Below are positions 1 to 11,614 of a stretch of DNA of 64,000 nt, in pieces. Source of the stretch: Bimuria novae-zelandiae CBS 107.79. Lineage: Eukaryota; Ascomycota; Dothideomycetes; Pleosporales; Didymosphaeriaceae. The stretch lies in assembly GCA_010015655.1 (NCBI GenBank), contig ML976669.1, forward strand, positions 485,158 to 549,157, written 5' to 3'. The notes under the pieces are model-generated. The model was given only the letters and a program-made list of their open reading frames with translations. It was not told the origin of the DNA and searched no databases. A program made the translations under genes and the position numbers. Positions within the stretch are counted from its first letter, which is position 1. Each line of letters begins with the position of its first letter.

Positions 1-1316
1 CTTATAGTGCTTCTTTAAGGAGCTCTATTTAGACCTTAGAATAATCTAAATAATCTTCTATAATAATTAATAAACTCTAAGACTGGTTATAGGCACGAAC
101 GAGATAATTATAATTTATAATTGAAGTAAGAGTATGCAAGAGGCTTATTTAAAGTTATATACTTATAAATAAATAAAATACCTATAGATAGTCTAACTAA
201 GGCCTTTATAAAGTAATAATTTACGCGCTTTAAAACTGAACTAAATATAAAAAATATAAAGCCTAGAGTTACTAGGTCAAAAAAAATAAGTACACTAATG
301 ATTATATTTAAAGATTACTATTTATTAAGCGTTAATAAAAGCCTATGCAAGACATGCACGCTAGAACTACTACTTATTTAAGCTATATAAGGAGGTTTAG
401 AATTTTATTAATAAGCTAATATATACGAAAATGACATTTTATTATAATTATATTATAAAGCTTAACGCTTATACTAGCTATACGCGAAGTATAACTAGCA
501 CTATATTAAATTTTAAAACTACTTTAATAAAGTCGCAAGAAGTCTATAGCTAGGTCTTTATTATTAGTAAAAGGTAACTACGCTAAATAAGTATTAAGTA
601 GTTAAGTAAAGTAATTTTACTACTAATAGTACGACGCGTGCTTAGACTCTTATAATTAGCTTAAGTAGCTTTTAAAGTTTTAAAAGGCACGAGTCTAGGA
701 TTGCGTAGAGGCGTTATAAGGACTAAAACTATTACAGGAGCTATAGGAGCTATAGGGGTGCAGGAGCTACAGGAGCCATAAGAGTAGGGACTGGTAGAGT
801 AATAAACTTCTTAAAAATTAGACTACATGCTAATAAATAATATTACGTATATTTCTAAGCCTTACGTATTAAAAAGCTAGTTAGCTAAAGCTTAAATATT
901 ATAAAGTATAATACTTACGTCTAAAGACTACTACTTCTTATTCTTAAGGAATAATATGTAATACTTACGTAATTTTTTAGGCCTATTATTCTAGTAGCCT
1001 ATTACTAAAATTAAGCCTTAAAGCTTAAACTTATATAGGCTTATAAGTGTTACTTTAATAATGCTAATAGTGCTTTTCGCTAGCTACATTATATACCTAC
1101 TTATTATTAAACGCTTTAATAATTATACTTAGTACGTATTTAGTATATAAATATAAAAATTTAGTTTTAGTAAGTTAACTATTACTAATAATTATAGTAG
1201 TAGGCTTAACGTTAGCTGGAGATAATAAAGGAGGTAATAAAGTAATAAGAGTAGTTTTAAGTGTATAATACTTAGGCACGGCCTACTTACCTTTATAAAT
1301 ATTTTTAATATGCTAC
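1..1316. other. AT-rich RIP-degraded sequence, no gene
   Basis: Very AT-rich DNA with TpA-rich words and stop codons in every frame. I see no intact reading frame and no recognisable domain. It is the left flank of the LTR retrotransposon that starts at 1317. Its last five bases, GCTAC (1312-1316), are repeated just after that element at 8596-8600, so this stretch and 8601-9398 were contiguous before the insertion. It is probably older transposon debris, but I could not assign a family. Confidence 0.6.
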
Positions 1317-1834
1317 TATTACAAGGGCTCTACGTACCTATGCCTGGTCTAGGTTAGGAGAGGATAGGTTAAGGGTGGAGTACCTTGCGGATATTTAGTA
1401 GTTAAAAGCTAGGGGTAGCTACAAGATAGGTTTTAAGAATAATTTAATTTTATAACGAACTATAGAATAACTAACTATGAGATTTACTAATCTATTATAG
1501 AAGATATACTTGTAGTATGTTAATTTAACTCTAAGGAGTAGGAAAAGTATAGAGAAATTATTAAACTATATACTATCTATCCTAGTTCTTACTATTATCT
1601 AAATTATTATTATAGTCCTGCTAAGATCTTTTTCGTAAAGATAGTCCTTAGGACTTATTATAGTCCTAACTCTTTTGCGGGGCTTCTTACTTATATAGGA
1701 CTTTATTACGTGCTTGCTAATTTAAGCTATCTTACGCTATTATATATTTCTCTAGCGTATTTATTTTACTAATAATAACTCTTTTAGTGTAATTATTTAG
1801 TCTTATTATTTTTATAGGGTTTGTAATCGTAATA
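1317..1834 (-). repeat. 3' LTR of the Gypsy element
   Basis: 518 bp direct repeat of 8079-8595. Nearly all differences between the two copies are C/T or G/A transitions, as expected of RIP. This copy is heavily mutated along its whole length, including the end at 1700-1834 where the other copy is almost unmutated. Confidence 0.9.
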
Positions 1835-1850
1835 CTATCCCCCCTCTTAA
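1835..1850 (-). other. Polypurine tract of the Gypsy element
   Basis: Read on the minus strand this is TTAAGAGGGGGGATAG, directly abutting the LTR start (TG, here TA by RIP). A purine run at this place is the plus-strand primer site of LTR retrotransposons and fixes the element's orientation. Confidence 0.8.
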
Positions 1851-2021
1851 GGCTATCATCTTAATACCTTATTTTATTATATTACTATACTATTAGGACG
1901 TAAGTTTTAACTTTTATAAGGATGCGTATTCCTACTTTTTAAGATAAGTTATAGCCTCCTTTAGATTTCCCTTATCTTACTAAGTATACTAAAAGCTTTT
2001 TAATTATCTGTTGCTACCCGT

Positions 2022-2453
2022 CGCGCCTATATAGATAAGGTAGAATCTTAAGGCCTTAAAATAATATTTAGTTATAAGAGTTATTAGAAGATAAAGCTAT
2101 ATTACTTTATAAATGCTGCTTTTAAGGATTGTGCTAGTTATATTTTTATTTATACTCTATATAGTTTATAGGTTCCTAAAAAAGATTAAGAGCGTATTTA
2201 GAAGGAGAAGCGTAATAAGCGGCTAAAGTTACTTATAATTAAGGAATATTAAGCGCTAACTACTAAGGAGTCTACTTACTTAGCGTCTGTAACTACTTAT
2301 CTTTGTCGTAAACTTACTAAGGTTAAAGAGAAAGAGCATAGTTACGCTTGGCACGATCTTTATGTTACTAATATAATAGAGCTTCTAGAAAAGCAGAGAG
2401 AGAAGGAGGACCTAAAGGGTATAACTACTCCTAATATTCGCGAACCGTCATAA
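2022..2453 (+). other. Coding-like frame antisense to gag-pol, between chromodomain and 3' LTR
   Basis: On the plus strand, opposite to gag-pol, one frame reads 143 codons with only six internal stops before a final TAA at 2451-2453. The translation looks protein-like, rich in Lys, Glu and Leu, with a segment reading HSYAWHDLYVTNIIELL. Each internal stop is TAA or TAG, which RIP can create from CAA, CAG or TGG. The rest of the element is much denser in stops. I do not recognise a family. It may be the RIP-damaged remains of an extra antisense gene carried by the element, or captured sequence. No start can be assigned. Confidence 0.35.
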
Positions 2454-2580
2454 CTCGCATACTAAGGGGCTAACTTAAGCTAGTTATAGGCTAAACTCTT
2501 TTTATTTAATCTTTCTTTATCTTTTAATCTCTCATCCTTTTTAGATTTACTATTTAGCTATGGTAGAACTAGTCTTCCCT

Positions 2581-5400
2581 TATTCTATAATAAAAGTCCC
2601 TTTATACTTCTTTATAGTTTATAAGGTTTTCCTTTAGTTCCTAGTTGTTATACTATTTAGGCCATTTTTTCTATTTTACTAAATATTTTTATTAACCCTA
2701 AATTATTTTTAGGTCTTTCATTTCTTTAATCCTATACTTGTTGTCTTTTAGGTCTAACTAGGTCTTAATTAGAGTATTTAGTGGTGCTAGTTTTAAAAGT
2801 AATCTATAGAATATAGGATATAAATTTATACCTAGTAGTAGAAGTAATTTTATTATAACTAGCCCCTTAGTTTCTTATACCTTAAAAGGGCCTACTTAGA
2901 AGTAATCTAGTTTTCTACTTAGTCGTTTTGTCCTTAAATATTTTTATAATAGGAAAACTTTATCCCCCTTCTAAGGGTTAGTATTTTAATTCTTTACTTA
3001 TTTGCGTTTCTAGATACTATAAGAGCTTTTTAGGTAATTTATTCTCTTAGGACCTTATAAAGGTCCTTTATCTTTTAAGTCTTATTTTAGGCTCTTATAA
3101 AAATGCTTTCTATATCTTGCGGATCTTAATAAGTAATTAGCTTATATTTATAATTAGCGTAGTATAGGGAATACCGCGTTGTTCCTAGCCTTATACTGTT
3201 ATATACTAGCTAGGCTATTAGTAGTAATTCCACCTAATTTACTTACTATTTATTAACGTAGAATTATAAGTATTATTCTAGGGTTTAATTCGTACGTTCT
3301 ATTCATCTATTAGTCTAAGAATAAAAACTTATTAAGAGCTTCCTATTAATACCTAGGGCTACTATAAATATATCCTAGTATTTTAACGTAAAGAGCTTGT
3401 CTCTATCTATAATAAATTCTTTTAGTAGTCGGTATTTTATAAATACTATATTATCTACTTTGTACGCTAGTTCTTCTACTGTCATAGATTCTTTTATAGG
3501 TCTAAACTTGGCCATCTTGGTTAAGCAGTCTACTATTACTATAATAGTATTATATCTTTATTTTATTTTTAGCTATAGCAATCTCGAGAGCTTTACTATA
3601 AAATCTATTATTATACTTTACTATAGTCGTTCGGCTACTTATAGTAGTTATAATAGTCTGTAAGGCTTATATCTTTTTAGCTTATTTTTATAGCATGCCA
3701 AATAGTTCCTTATAGCTTTAGTTACTACCTATTTAAGTTTAGGAATATTATATTTGTTCGCGATTTAACGCGTTATCTTTTTAATACTTAGGTATCCCTA
3801 TTTTCTAAGCTCTTGCAGTCTTTAGATTAGGGTTTCTTTATACCCTAGTCTTACGATAAGTCTGTTTCTGTAATTTTACCGTGTTTTATTAATTTCGTTC
3901 TAGAGCAGACCATACTCTTCTCGTTATTTCGTAGTAAGTTAACTATAGTCCTAGAAGTCGTATACCTTTAGTCTAGTATAATATAGACTAGCAGCGCGGA
4001 TCTTAATTATTAGTTAATTATATTTAATAGTTCTATTATTTCTTGCCTATAATACTATATTATATAGTTTTAGTTTATCCTTAGTAAGTTCTAATTTTCT
4101 ACTTAAGGCGTCCGCTGCGCTATTAAGCGTTCTTAGTTAATAGTATATTATAAAGTTAAAATTTACTAGAAATTTAGCCTATTATACTTATCTTTAGTTA
4201 AGCTTCTTAGTTATTATAAAGCTAGTAAGATTTTAGTAGTTTATTTACACCTCTACTTTAAAGCGTGCTTTAGTAAGTTAAGCTTTTTATTATTTAAAGG
4301 CGTTTACTATCCTGAGTAGTTCTTTATTATAAACGTCGTAATCAAGTTCTACTCCTAAGAACTTTCTTAAATAGAAGAATACTAGTCTCTATTTCTTATT
4401 TTTATATTATTATAAAGTATCGCTTCTAGTACGTAATCTGATACGTTTATTTTTATTCTTATAGGTCTTCTTAGATTATATATCTATAATAGTAGTGCTT
4501 ATAAAAAAGCGTTTTTAGCTTTTTAAAAGCGTCTCTAGCCTTTTTTATAAAATCTATTTACTTATCTTTCTTTATAAGTTCCGTTATTAGTGCTATGATC
4601 TTAGAGTAGTTCTTAATAAACTTTTAGTAGAAGTTAGTAAACCCTAGGAAGGACTAAACGTCTTTTACTAACTTAGGTTCTAGCTATTCCTGTATAGTAA
4701 TAATCTTCTTAAAATCTATAGCCACACCTTCCTGTAAGTAATAAATCCTAATAATTTTATATTTATAACGTGGAATTCGCATTTTTCTAAATAAAGGAGT
4801 AATTAATACTCTTTTATTTTTATAAGTACTTTATTTACTTGTTTCGCATGCTTCTTAAGTGTCCTAGTAAAATAGATAAGTACGTCGTTAAGATAAGCTA
4901 TACAGAATATATCTAAGTATTTATATAGTATTTTATTAATTATTGTCTAAAACGTTGCAGGCGCGTTTATTAGTCTAAAGGGCATTACTTAGTACTTATA
5001 TAGGCTATATTAGGTCCTAAACGCAGTCTTCTACTCGTGTTTTTTAGCTATTTATATATAGTAATATCTATTACGTATATTAAATTTTATAAACTATTTA
5101 GCTCCTTAGAGTCTATTTATTAGCTCGGTAATTAAAGGTAGCGGGTACTAATTCTTAATAGTGGCTTTATTTAGCTATCTATAATATATATAGAGTCGCA
5201 GCTTACCGTTCTTCTTAGGTACCTAAAGTATAGGAAAAGCCACCAGGCTTTAACTTTCTTAAATAAACTATTTTACTAGGTTTTTCCTTAAGTAATCTTA
5301 TACTTCTTTTTCTTAGTCTGTAGATATTAGTTATAATTATTTTAGGTATAGTTTCGTGCCCTTTACTAAGAGTATCTTATAATTTTATTCTTAGTATTCT
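2581..5400 (-). pseudogene. pol remnant: reverse transcriptase, integrase, chromodomain
   Basis: Minus-strand translation shows an RT catalytic box at 4869-4898 reading A-Y-L-N-D-V-L-I-Y-F, where the usual first Asp of YxDD has become Asn through a G-to-A change. The integrase core lies at about 3241-3540, with the motifs LTKMAKF, IDRDKLFT and the SFYSQT-type end, the Q being a stop here. An integrase C-terminal GDKVFLL-type box lies near 2951-2970. A chromodomain-like stretch occupies 2581-2735, in which conserved Trp codons have become TAG. The frame is interrupted many times. RNase H should lie between about 4000 and 4500, and gag and protease to the right of 5400, but they are too degraded to delimit. 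Confidence 0.8.
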
Positions 5401-8078
5401 AGTAGTTTTTTTCTTCTTTAATTCCTTTAAAAAGTTCCGTATATTTTTAGTATTTTAATAAAATATTAGTAGCTTTTACTTCTTCTTTTAGGCCTAAGTA
5501 TTATACCTATATTAGCCTGACTTGGCCTAGATTTTCTTCTATAACCTTTATAATCTTAGTAGCTAAAAGTTGTATAGGTCATTCTTTAACCCGCCCTACT
5601 AAAGCATCTAGGGTTAATAGTTATATTTTTTATAATTTACGTACTCTAGTAACCTTTAGCGTAGGTCCTTAGCTAAGTTGTATTTTCTTTTACTAGTTAA
5701 TAACAGGATTATGCTTTAGAAGCTAATTATAACTAATAATTACTTTTATACTTCTAAAATTTATAATTATAAAGCTATATTAGCTCTAGAATCTATTAGG
5801 CTAATAAGTAATAGCGTTATTTTAAGGCGTAACTAGCCTTTACTATATCCTTAAGATACTATCCTATTTACTATTTTTACTTATACTAGTATTTCCTTAT
5901 TCTGGTATGGCAGGTTGTATTTTTTACTATTTTTAAGAATATTAGATATCTAGTCGCTCCAGGGTCTATTAGCGCTATTACTTAGTAACTACTAATAATA
6001 ACTTTTTTAGTTAGTTATAGGTTACTTATACTTATTTTTACTCTTTTTGCCTTTACGATCGCGCCTTTACTAATAAGGTCTTTTACCTAGTAGCACTCTA
6101 GTTTTTTAACTTATTATTAGCTTATTAAGTAGCGTCTTAAAAAGCTTCTACCTCCTTAACTTCAGTTTATATAGCTTTTTTTATTTTTAAGTTAGTTTTA
6201 GTCTTCTTTTATTACTTTTAGTAAAGTAATTTATAGATGCTCCTAGTATTCTTAATTCGCTAGACCTCTTCTTTCTCTTAAAATTCTCCGTATCATTTGC
6301 GTCCTATAACTAAATATTCCTAGAATTTTAGATCTCTGTGCAATAGTATTATTTCTAATACTACTATTTATTCTTTTTAATATAGGTATGCTAGGTAATC
6401 TTTGTTATAGTCTAGCTATCTATTCTATCGTAGGTGCTTAGGGCTCGTGCCCTCTATCTATTAATTTTCTATAGTTATCGCTAATCCTGCGATTATGCCT
6501 TTAGGGTACTAGCTTATAGCTTCTTTATATGCTTTGTGCATTTAGCACTTATTATTAAAGTACTTTTACTATCCTAATTCTTTATAGTATCGTAACTATT
6601 TATTAGGAAAATATTTATAGCAAGTTATTATTAGTATATAATTATTAAAAAACTTATAGTTAAGCTTTCCTAGCAATATTACTACTAGTTCCCTTTTTAT
6701 CTTATATAGTTAACAATCCTTTCTATTATAAAGAAACTAGGCTACCTGCTTATATTATTCCTAAATTCTAATCTACTATCCTGGTATTAGCATATTTCTT
6801 TAGTACTTAGTAGTAATTTTGTAGGTTAAAGTAGCCCTTAGCCCCTGAAGCTTGATTTTTTACGTGTAGTCCTTAGGTATATATATCTAACTATTATATA
6901 CTTAGTAGTTTCCTTTTACTAGTTAGAGAAAGACCTTATACTTATATACTATTCTTTATTCTGTATCTTCTAGTGTCTCTAGAACTTTACGTTTTATATT
7001 AGAGACGTTATCTTTATTTATCTTTAGTAGTATAGGTATTAGTGTCCGTAGTATAGCTATTTCTAAATAAATAATTTACGCTTTCTTGCTTTATTTATTA
7101 TTATTTTTTAAATAGTCCCTTTAGAAATAACTTTACTCTTTATATCCTAAGCATGCTTTTTCCTTAAAACGTTATTTTTATTTTTAGTTAAATAGTCTAT
7201 TTGTACGGTCCTATCACTACTTCTTTAGTTTCTATTCTTAAGCTTTATTAGCTATTATAATATCTCTGTTATAGTCCTTTTATAGTTTTTAGCTCCTTTT
7301 AATATTAGGCTAGATATAATTGCCTTCTCGCTTTTCTAATTATTATTTATATAGTTAGTTATTAATCTGCATGGCTAGCTTTACGAGTTCCTTTAGGTTA
7401 TTTACCTTATTATAGTGGGTAAGCTAGTCCTTAACGCTTTCTTTTAGTCTATTATAGTAGGCTGCCTAAAGTAGGGCGTTATCTTAATTAATCTTAGCTT
7501 AGAGGCGTCTAAACTTAGCCGTGTATGTACTAGCTAATCCTATTTATTTAAACTTTTATATTTTACGTTTAGCTTATTATTTCTTGTTAACTTCTTTAAA
7601 TATAATTTAGATTTATTCCTTAAAAGATGCCTAATCCTTGAACACCTTTTTAGTTTTATTACTATATTTTAAGATATTATCTTTATTTTCTAAGTAATCC
7701 TTAGTAAGGGGTTATAGCTATTTAGCTGCTTTATCCTTTATATGCATGCTTGCTACTAGGATTTTAGCCTACTTAGTTCTAAAATCATCCTTATTATATT
7801 AGCAGTATAGTTCTATATTTAAGAAAAGTCTTAAGTCCTTTTCTTTTACCTTCGTAAATCTTAGGGACCTTAAAGGATATCCTCCCCGTAGTTATAATAG
7901 CTAGAACGTAAGCTATTAGCTTAGCTAATTACCCCTTAAGCTACTATATCTTATTAGCCTAATTAGCTAATACTATTATAGTATTTATAGTTAGTCTAGA
8001 AGCCACGCTTCTTGTTAGGACCTTTACTATAATAGCTACTATAGCTATTTATTATTTCGAACCTTTAGGTAGTTAAAG

Positions 8079-8595
8079 TATTATAAGGGCTCTACGTACC
8101 TATGCCTAATCTAGGTTAAGGGAAGATAGGTTAAGGGTAAAGTGCTTTATAGATATTTAGTAGTTAAAAGCTAGAGGTAGCCACGAGATAGGTTTAAGAA
8201 TAATTTAATTCTATAATAAACTATAAAATAACTAATTAGGAGATATACTAATCTGTTATAAGAAATATATTTATAGTATATTACATTAACTATAAGGCGT
8301 AGGAGAAGTATAAAGAAATTATTAAACTATATACTATCTATAATAGTCCTTGCTATTATCTAAATTACTATTATAGTCCTGCTAAGATCCTTTTCCTAGA
8401 GGTAGTTTTTAAGACTTACTATAGTCCTAACTCTTATGCGGGACTTATTGCTTATGCAGGACTTCGTCACGTGCTTGCTAACCTAAGCTGCCCTACGCTA
8501 CTGTGTGTTTCCCTAGCGCGGTCATTTCGCCAACATTGACTCTCTTGGCGTAATTATCTGGTCCTATTATTCCTGTGGGGTTCGTAATCGTAACA
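8079..8595 (-). repeat. 5' LTR of the Gypsy element
   Basis: 517 bp partner of the repeat at 1317-1834. The part from about 8455 to 8595 (the start of the LTR in element orientation) keeps near-normal base composition. The remainder is as AT-rich and RIP-mutated as the internal region, so the mutation load changes sharply inside this one LTR. Confidence 0.9.
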
Positions 8596-8600
8596 GCTAC

Positions 8601-9398
8601 TTTATCTTGCGTTAATTTTTCTTTTAGTAACTTACTTTACGTAGAGCGCCTCCTTCTAAGTAAGGTACTTTATAAAAGGATAATTATAAGGAGCCTTAAA
8701 ATAAGATTGTATAGGTTTAGAAGCTTTTAAAAAAATGCTTATTATATTAATTATAATATAAATAGTATAATATATACAGAACTAAGGAGGAAAGACTTTA
8801 TAAAACTAAACGTTATAAGTAAAACAATATAAAAATAAAAGATTTATTATAATAAAGAGAGTCGTTTTATAGTTAACGTAAGCGTTTACGTGTTTTACTT
8901 TTATATTACTATGTTATAATGCGTTATTAAGATATTACTTTTATAAATAAAGGCGCGCGCTTATCTACCTTATTAGTAGTATATATATCTATTTTACTAG
9001 TAGCGCATTTTTAATAAGCAGCTAAACTTTATTTAAGTAAGTAACGTTTACAGGGTAAGATTACTATAGGCATTTTAAAGACTAAAAAGATATTTTAAAT
9101 AAACTTTTTAAAGCCTTACTTACGCGTAGGCTCGTTGCTGTTATAACTACCTTAAGGGGTATAGTATAAATATAAGACTTAGCCTAGTCTTACATAAGCT
9201 CGCTAAGGTTCGCGGGCTTACGTAAGATACTTAGGTATATAGTAAGCTTCTTAGCTCGATTTTCCTAAGGATAGGCATTACTCTCCAGCTTACTTTTATT
9301 TAATATGTGCTTAGCTACTTAGCTACTTAGCTTAACCTTAGCTAGCGTAGTAAGCCCTAGCAAGTTACTAATAAGCTTTCTGCAATAGCTAGCGTATA
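8601..9398. other. AT-rich RIP-degraded sequence, no gene
   Basis: AT-rich DNA with stops in all frames between the Gypsy element and the pogo-type element. It continues the sequence that was split by the Gypsy insertion at 1316/8596. I see no recognisable domain. Confidence 0.55.
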
Positions 9399-10457
9399 CA
9401 GTTCCTAATAACTCCACTAAAACGGGACACCTGCACAAAATACGCGATATCTTAATATACTACTTATTAATATAGACGTCTGTAAGCTAGCTATACAATT
9501 AGCTATTAGTAATATTACTATAGATCTTAATACTAGCTAGCACGCAGCTACAAAGGCGTATAGTATCCCTTAGTCTACGTTATTAATGTAATTCTATCTC
9601 CTTATCCTTAGTAGCTATAATAGCTATATTAATATAGAGTTTCTATAGCTTTATAAATAGTATTAAATTAAGCTTTTATACCTATCTGCGTATACCTCGC
9701 ACGCCTTATAGCTTCTAGATCTTACTTTTCTCTTTATTATTAAGTTAAGTTATTAATACTAAATCTAAGAGCTTATATCGCCTAATGACATTATGTCTAT
9801 TAAAAAGAAGCGCTTTATTACGTACTACTATTACGCTAAGGAGGAAGGCTTTATAGAGTATATAATTTAAGCTAGCTAGGTAGTTATAGGTATTTATCTA
9901 TTTAATATTAATTACGTACTTAGCTCGTCGCAAGTCTCTTAGAGGCCGACTACGCCTACGTATTAGCAGCAGTCTTAGAGCTTCCTCTCTACCCCTCAAG
10001 ACCCTCGCGATCTCTATATAGCGCAGCGCGACGTCTAGAGCGTCGAGAATCTAGGCCGTAAGACCTGGCTACTCTTATAGAAAGTAGGTAAGACGCTAGT
10101 AGCTGCAAGTACTAGAGCTATAAGACTAGAATTAAAGAAAAGACGCCTTAAGTATTATTTATAGACTACTAAGTTTTAGCGTCCTTAAATACGCGTTTAA
10201 ATAAACCTAAATTAACGCTTTATAAAAGTAAAAAGTATTAAGGAGGCTATACACGTAGCTAAAGCTTTAGTAGCTAAATAATAAAAACTTATTATTTTAA
10301 GTACCTTAAAAATATTTATTAAGACTATAGTGGCTATAGCGCTTAAATATATATATAGTTAATAGCTATTATAAGTAGCGTTGTTAAGATATCGCGTGTT
10401 TTGTGCAGGTGTCGTGTTTTGGTGGGGTGATCAGGAATTCTATGTGATCAGGAACTA
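9399..10457 (+). mobile_element. Pogo/Fot1-type DNA transposon, internally deleted
   Basis: Terminal inverted repeats pair 9399-9455 with 10385-10457. The left end starts CAGTTCCT and the right end finishes AGGAACTA, that is ACTG mutated by G-to-A. The best-conserved inner arm is CGACACCTGCACAAAACACG (reverse complement of the right arm). The right arm carries an extra TGATCA-containing unit of about 17 bp. Both ends abut TATA, within a palindromic target GCGTATA/TATACGC. Inside, on the plus strand, the decayed C-terminal part of a Fot/pogo transposase can be read: a SSQV-PTTP stretch, then TPQDPRDLY, then a WLL-KVGKTL helix. At 1.06 kb it is about half the usual length, so it is a non-autonomous deletion derivative. 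Confidence 0.75.
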
Positions 10458-11614
10458 TATACGCTAGCTTGAATGAACGCCACCCCTCTGGCTGGCGGTT
10501 TTGGCTGCCCTACGAAAGTATCGCAAGCGCCACCGGGGCACAAGAATCTGTACATGGGCGCTGGCATCGATGGCGGTGACCCTCCTGCATCTAGCAGCTG
10601 AACATGGCGGCTGAGGCGGTGCCAACCCTCGCGTCTGCTCGGAGCCGCGGGCATCTCGGTTCAAATGCTGGGCGACATTCGTATCTCAACTCAGCTGAAA
10701 GTGCTTGGTTGTGCTTGGGCTTACCACACCTGAACACCACGACATGAGGCGGTGGAGTCGGAAAATACCGAGGCTATCAACATATTACCAGAAGATGGCG
10801 CGGTCCCCATCACCACAAGAGACAATGGTCTTGCGGCTGGAGCCACCTTCGAATCTGAAAAGCACGCCCAGGTGCCGCAGAACACTGTCAAGGGGGCGTT
10901 CTCGACAACATAACCTTCTGCACGGCGAAGTACCTTTATTGGGGTATCCGGGTCTATCCTGAAGAGGCAGTAGTGTATCTTTTTCAGCCTGTACACAAGG
11001 TAGAAAGACGAACGAGGGCACGAAAAAGGTAACCAGAAGGTTTGTAAAGCGCGAGCCAGTCGCCGTTATGGCGCATTTCGCAGGATCAGCTCCGCCCGAT
11101 GTGGCTAGCCATGGTCTCCTCAGCGCAGCGGCCAGCCTGCTCTCACCGTCCATCCATCACATGTTCGCATCACAGCCTCTCACTCATGGCGCATTATCCT
11201 TCACGTGCTAATCAGCCACAGTTACGATTCTAGCCAATGGCAAATAGCAGCTTGTGACGCAGAGAGAAGCGCTCTTAAAGCGGCAGAGTGCTGCAAGTAC
11301 TGCTGCAGAGCCCCTACCTCATAGGGCTAGCGGTCTTGCAGCTGCGATGTGTCCCTGGCTGGGGGATGGTAAGATGGATGCACAGCCGTAACTAGGCAAT
11401 GGGTGAGATTCACTCTCCGCCTTTTGGAGCGCCATATAGACCCGCGCCGACAGCTGTAATAACTTCGCGCACTTGTTGACTGCCTCGAGCGCCTACGGTG
11501 TTTAGCCTCGGTCGGTCGCATACAATTGCTCTTATATCTTTTATAGCCTTCTATCCCGTATCTCCTTGAGTATCCATCTTCTTCTAATCTTCCTTCTCAT
11601 TGAAACGATCAGAC
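10458..11614. other. Intergenic, transition from RIP island to normal composition
   Basis: Base composition becomes balanced immediately after the transposon end. Short open frames occur on both strands but none shows a domain, splice structure or codon pattern I trust. The last 100 bp before the ATG at 11615 presumably hold the promoter of the DUF2235 gene. Confidence 0.5.

Larger units (their letters stand above)
1317..8595 (-). mobile_element. Ty3/Gypsy chromovirus LTR retrotransposon, complete ends, RIP-killed
   Basis: A 7.3 kb element with two long terminal repeats (1317-1834 and 8079-8595) in the same orientation, flanked by an identical 5-bp target duplication GCTAC at 1312-1316 and 8596-8600. 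The ends read TG..CA allowing for RIP changes (TATTACAAGG and TATTATAAGG at the left ends; CGTAATA and CGTAACA at the right ends). A polypurine tract lies against the inner edge of the left LTR on the minus strand, so the left LTR is the 3' LTR and the element is transcribed right to left. Minus-strand remnants run in Ty3/Gypsy order: reverse transcriptase near 4.87 kb, integrase near 3.24-3.54 kb, integrase C-terminus near 2.95 kb, chromodomain at 2581-2735. All frames are full of stops, so the element cannot encode its own proteins. Confidence 0.92.

Noticed and set aside
3397..3663. 88-codon plus-strand frame in the first island
   Set aside because: It is the shadow of the integrase remnant on the minus strand.
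10656..10676. tRNA B-box-like GGTTCAAATGC
   Set aside because: No A-box at the right distance and no cloverleaf can be folded around it.
10721..11153. Overlapping minus-strand frames upstream of the DUF2235 gene
   Set aside because: They overlap each other in different frames and show no domain. Treated as chance frames in a promoter region.
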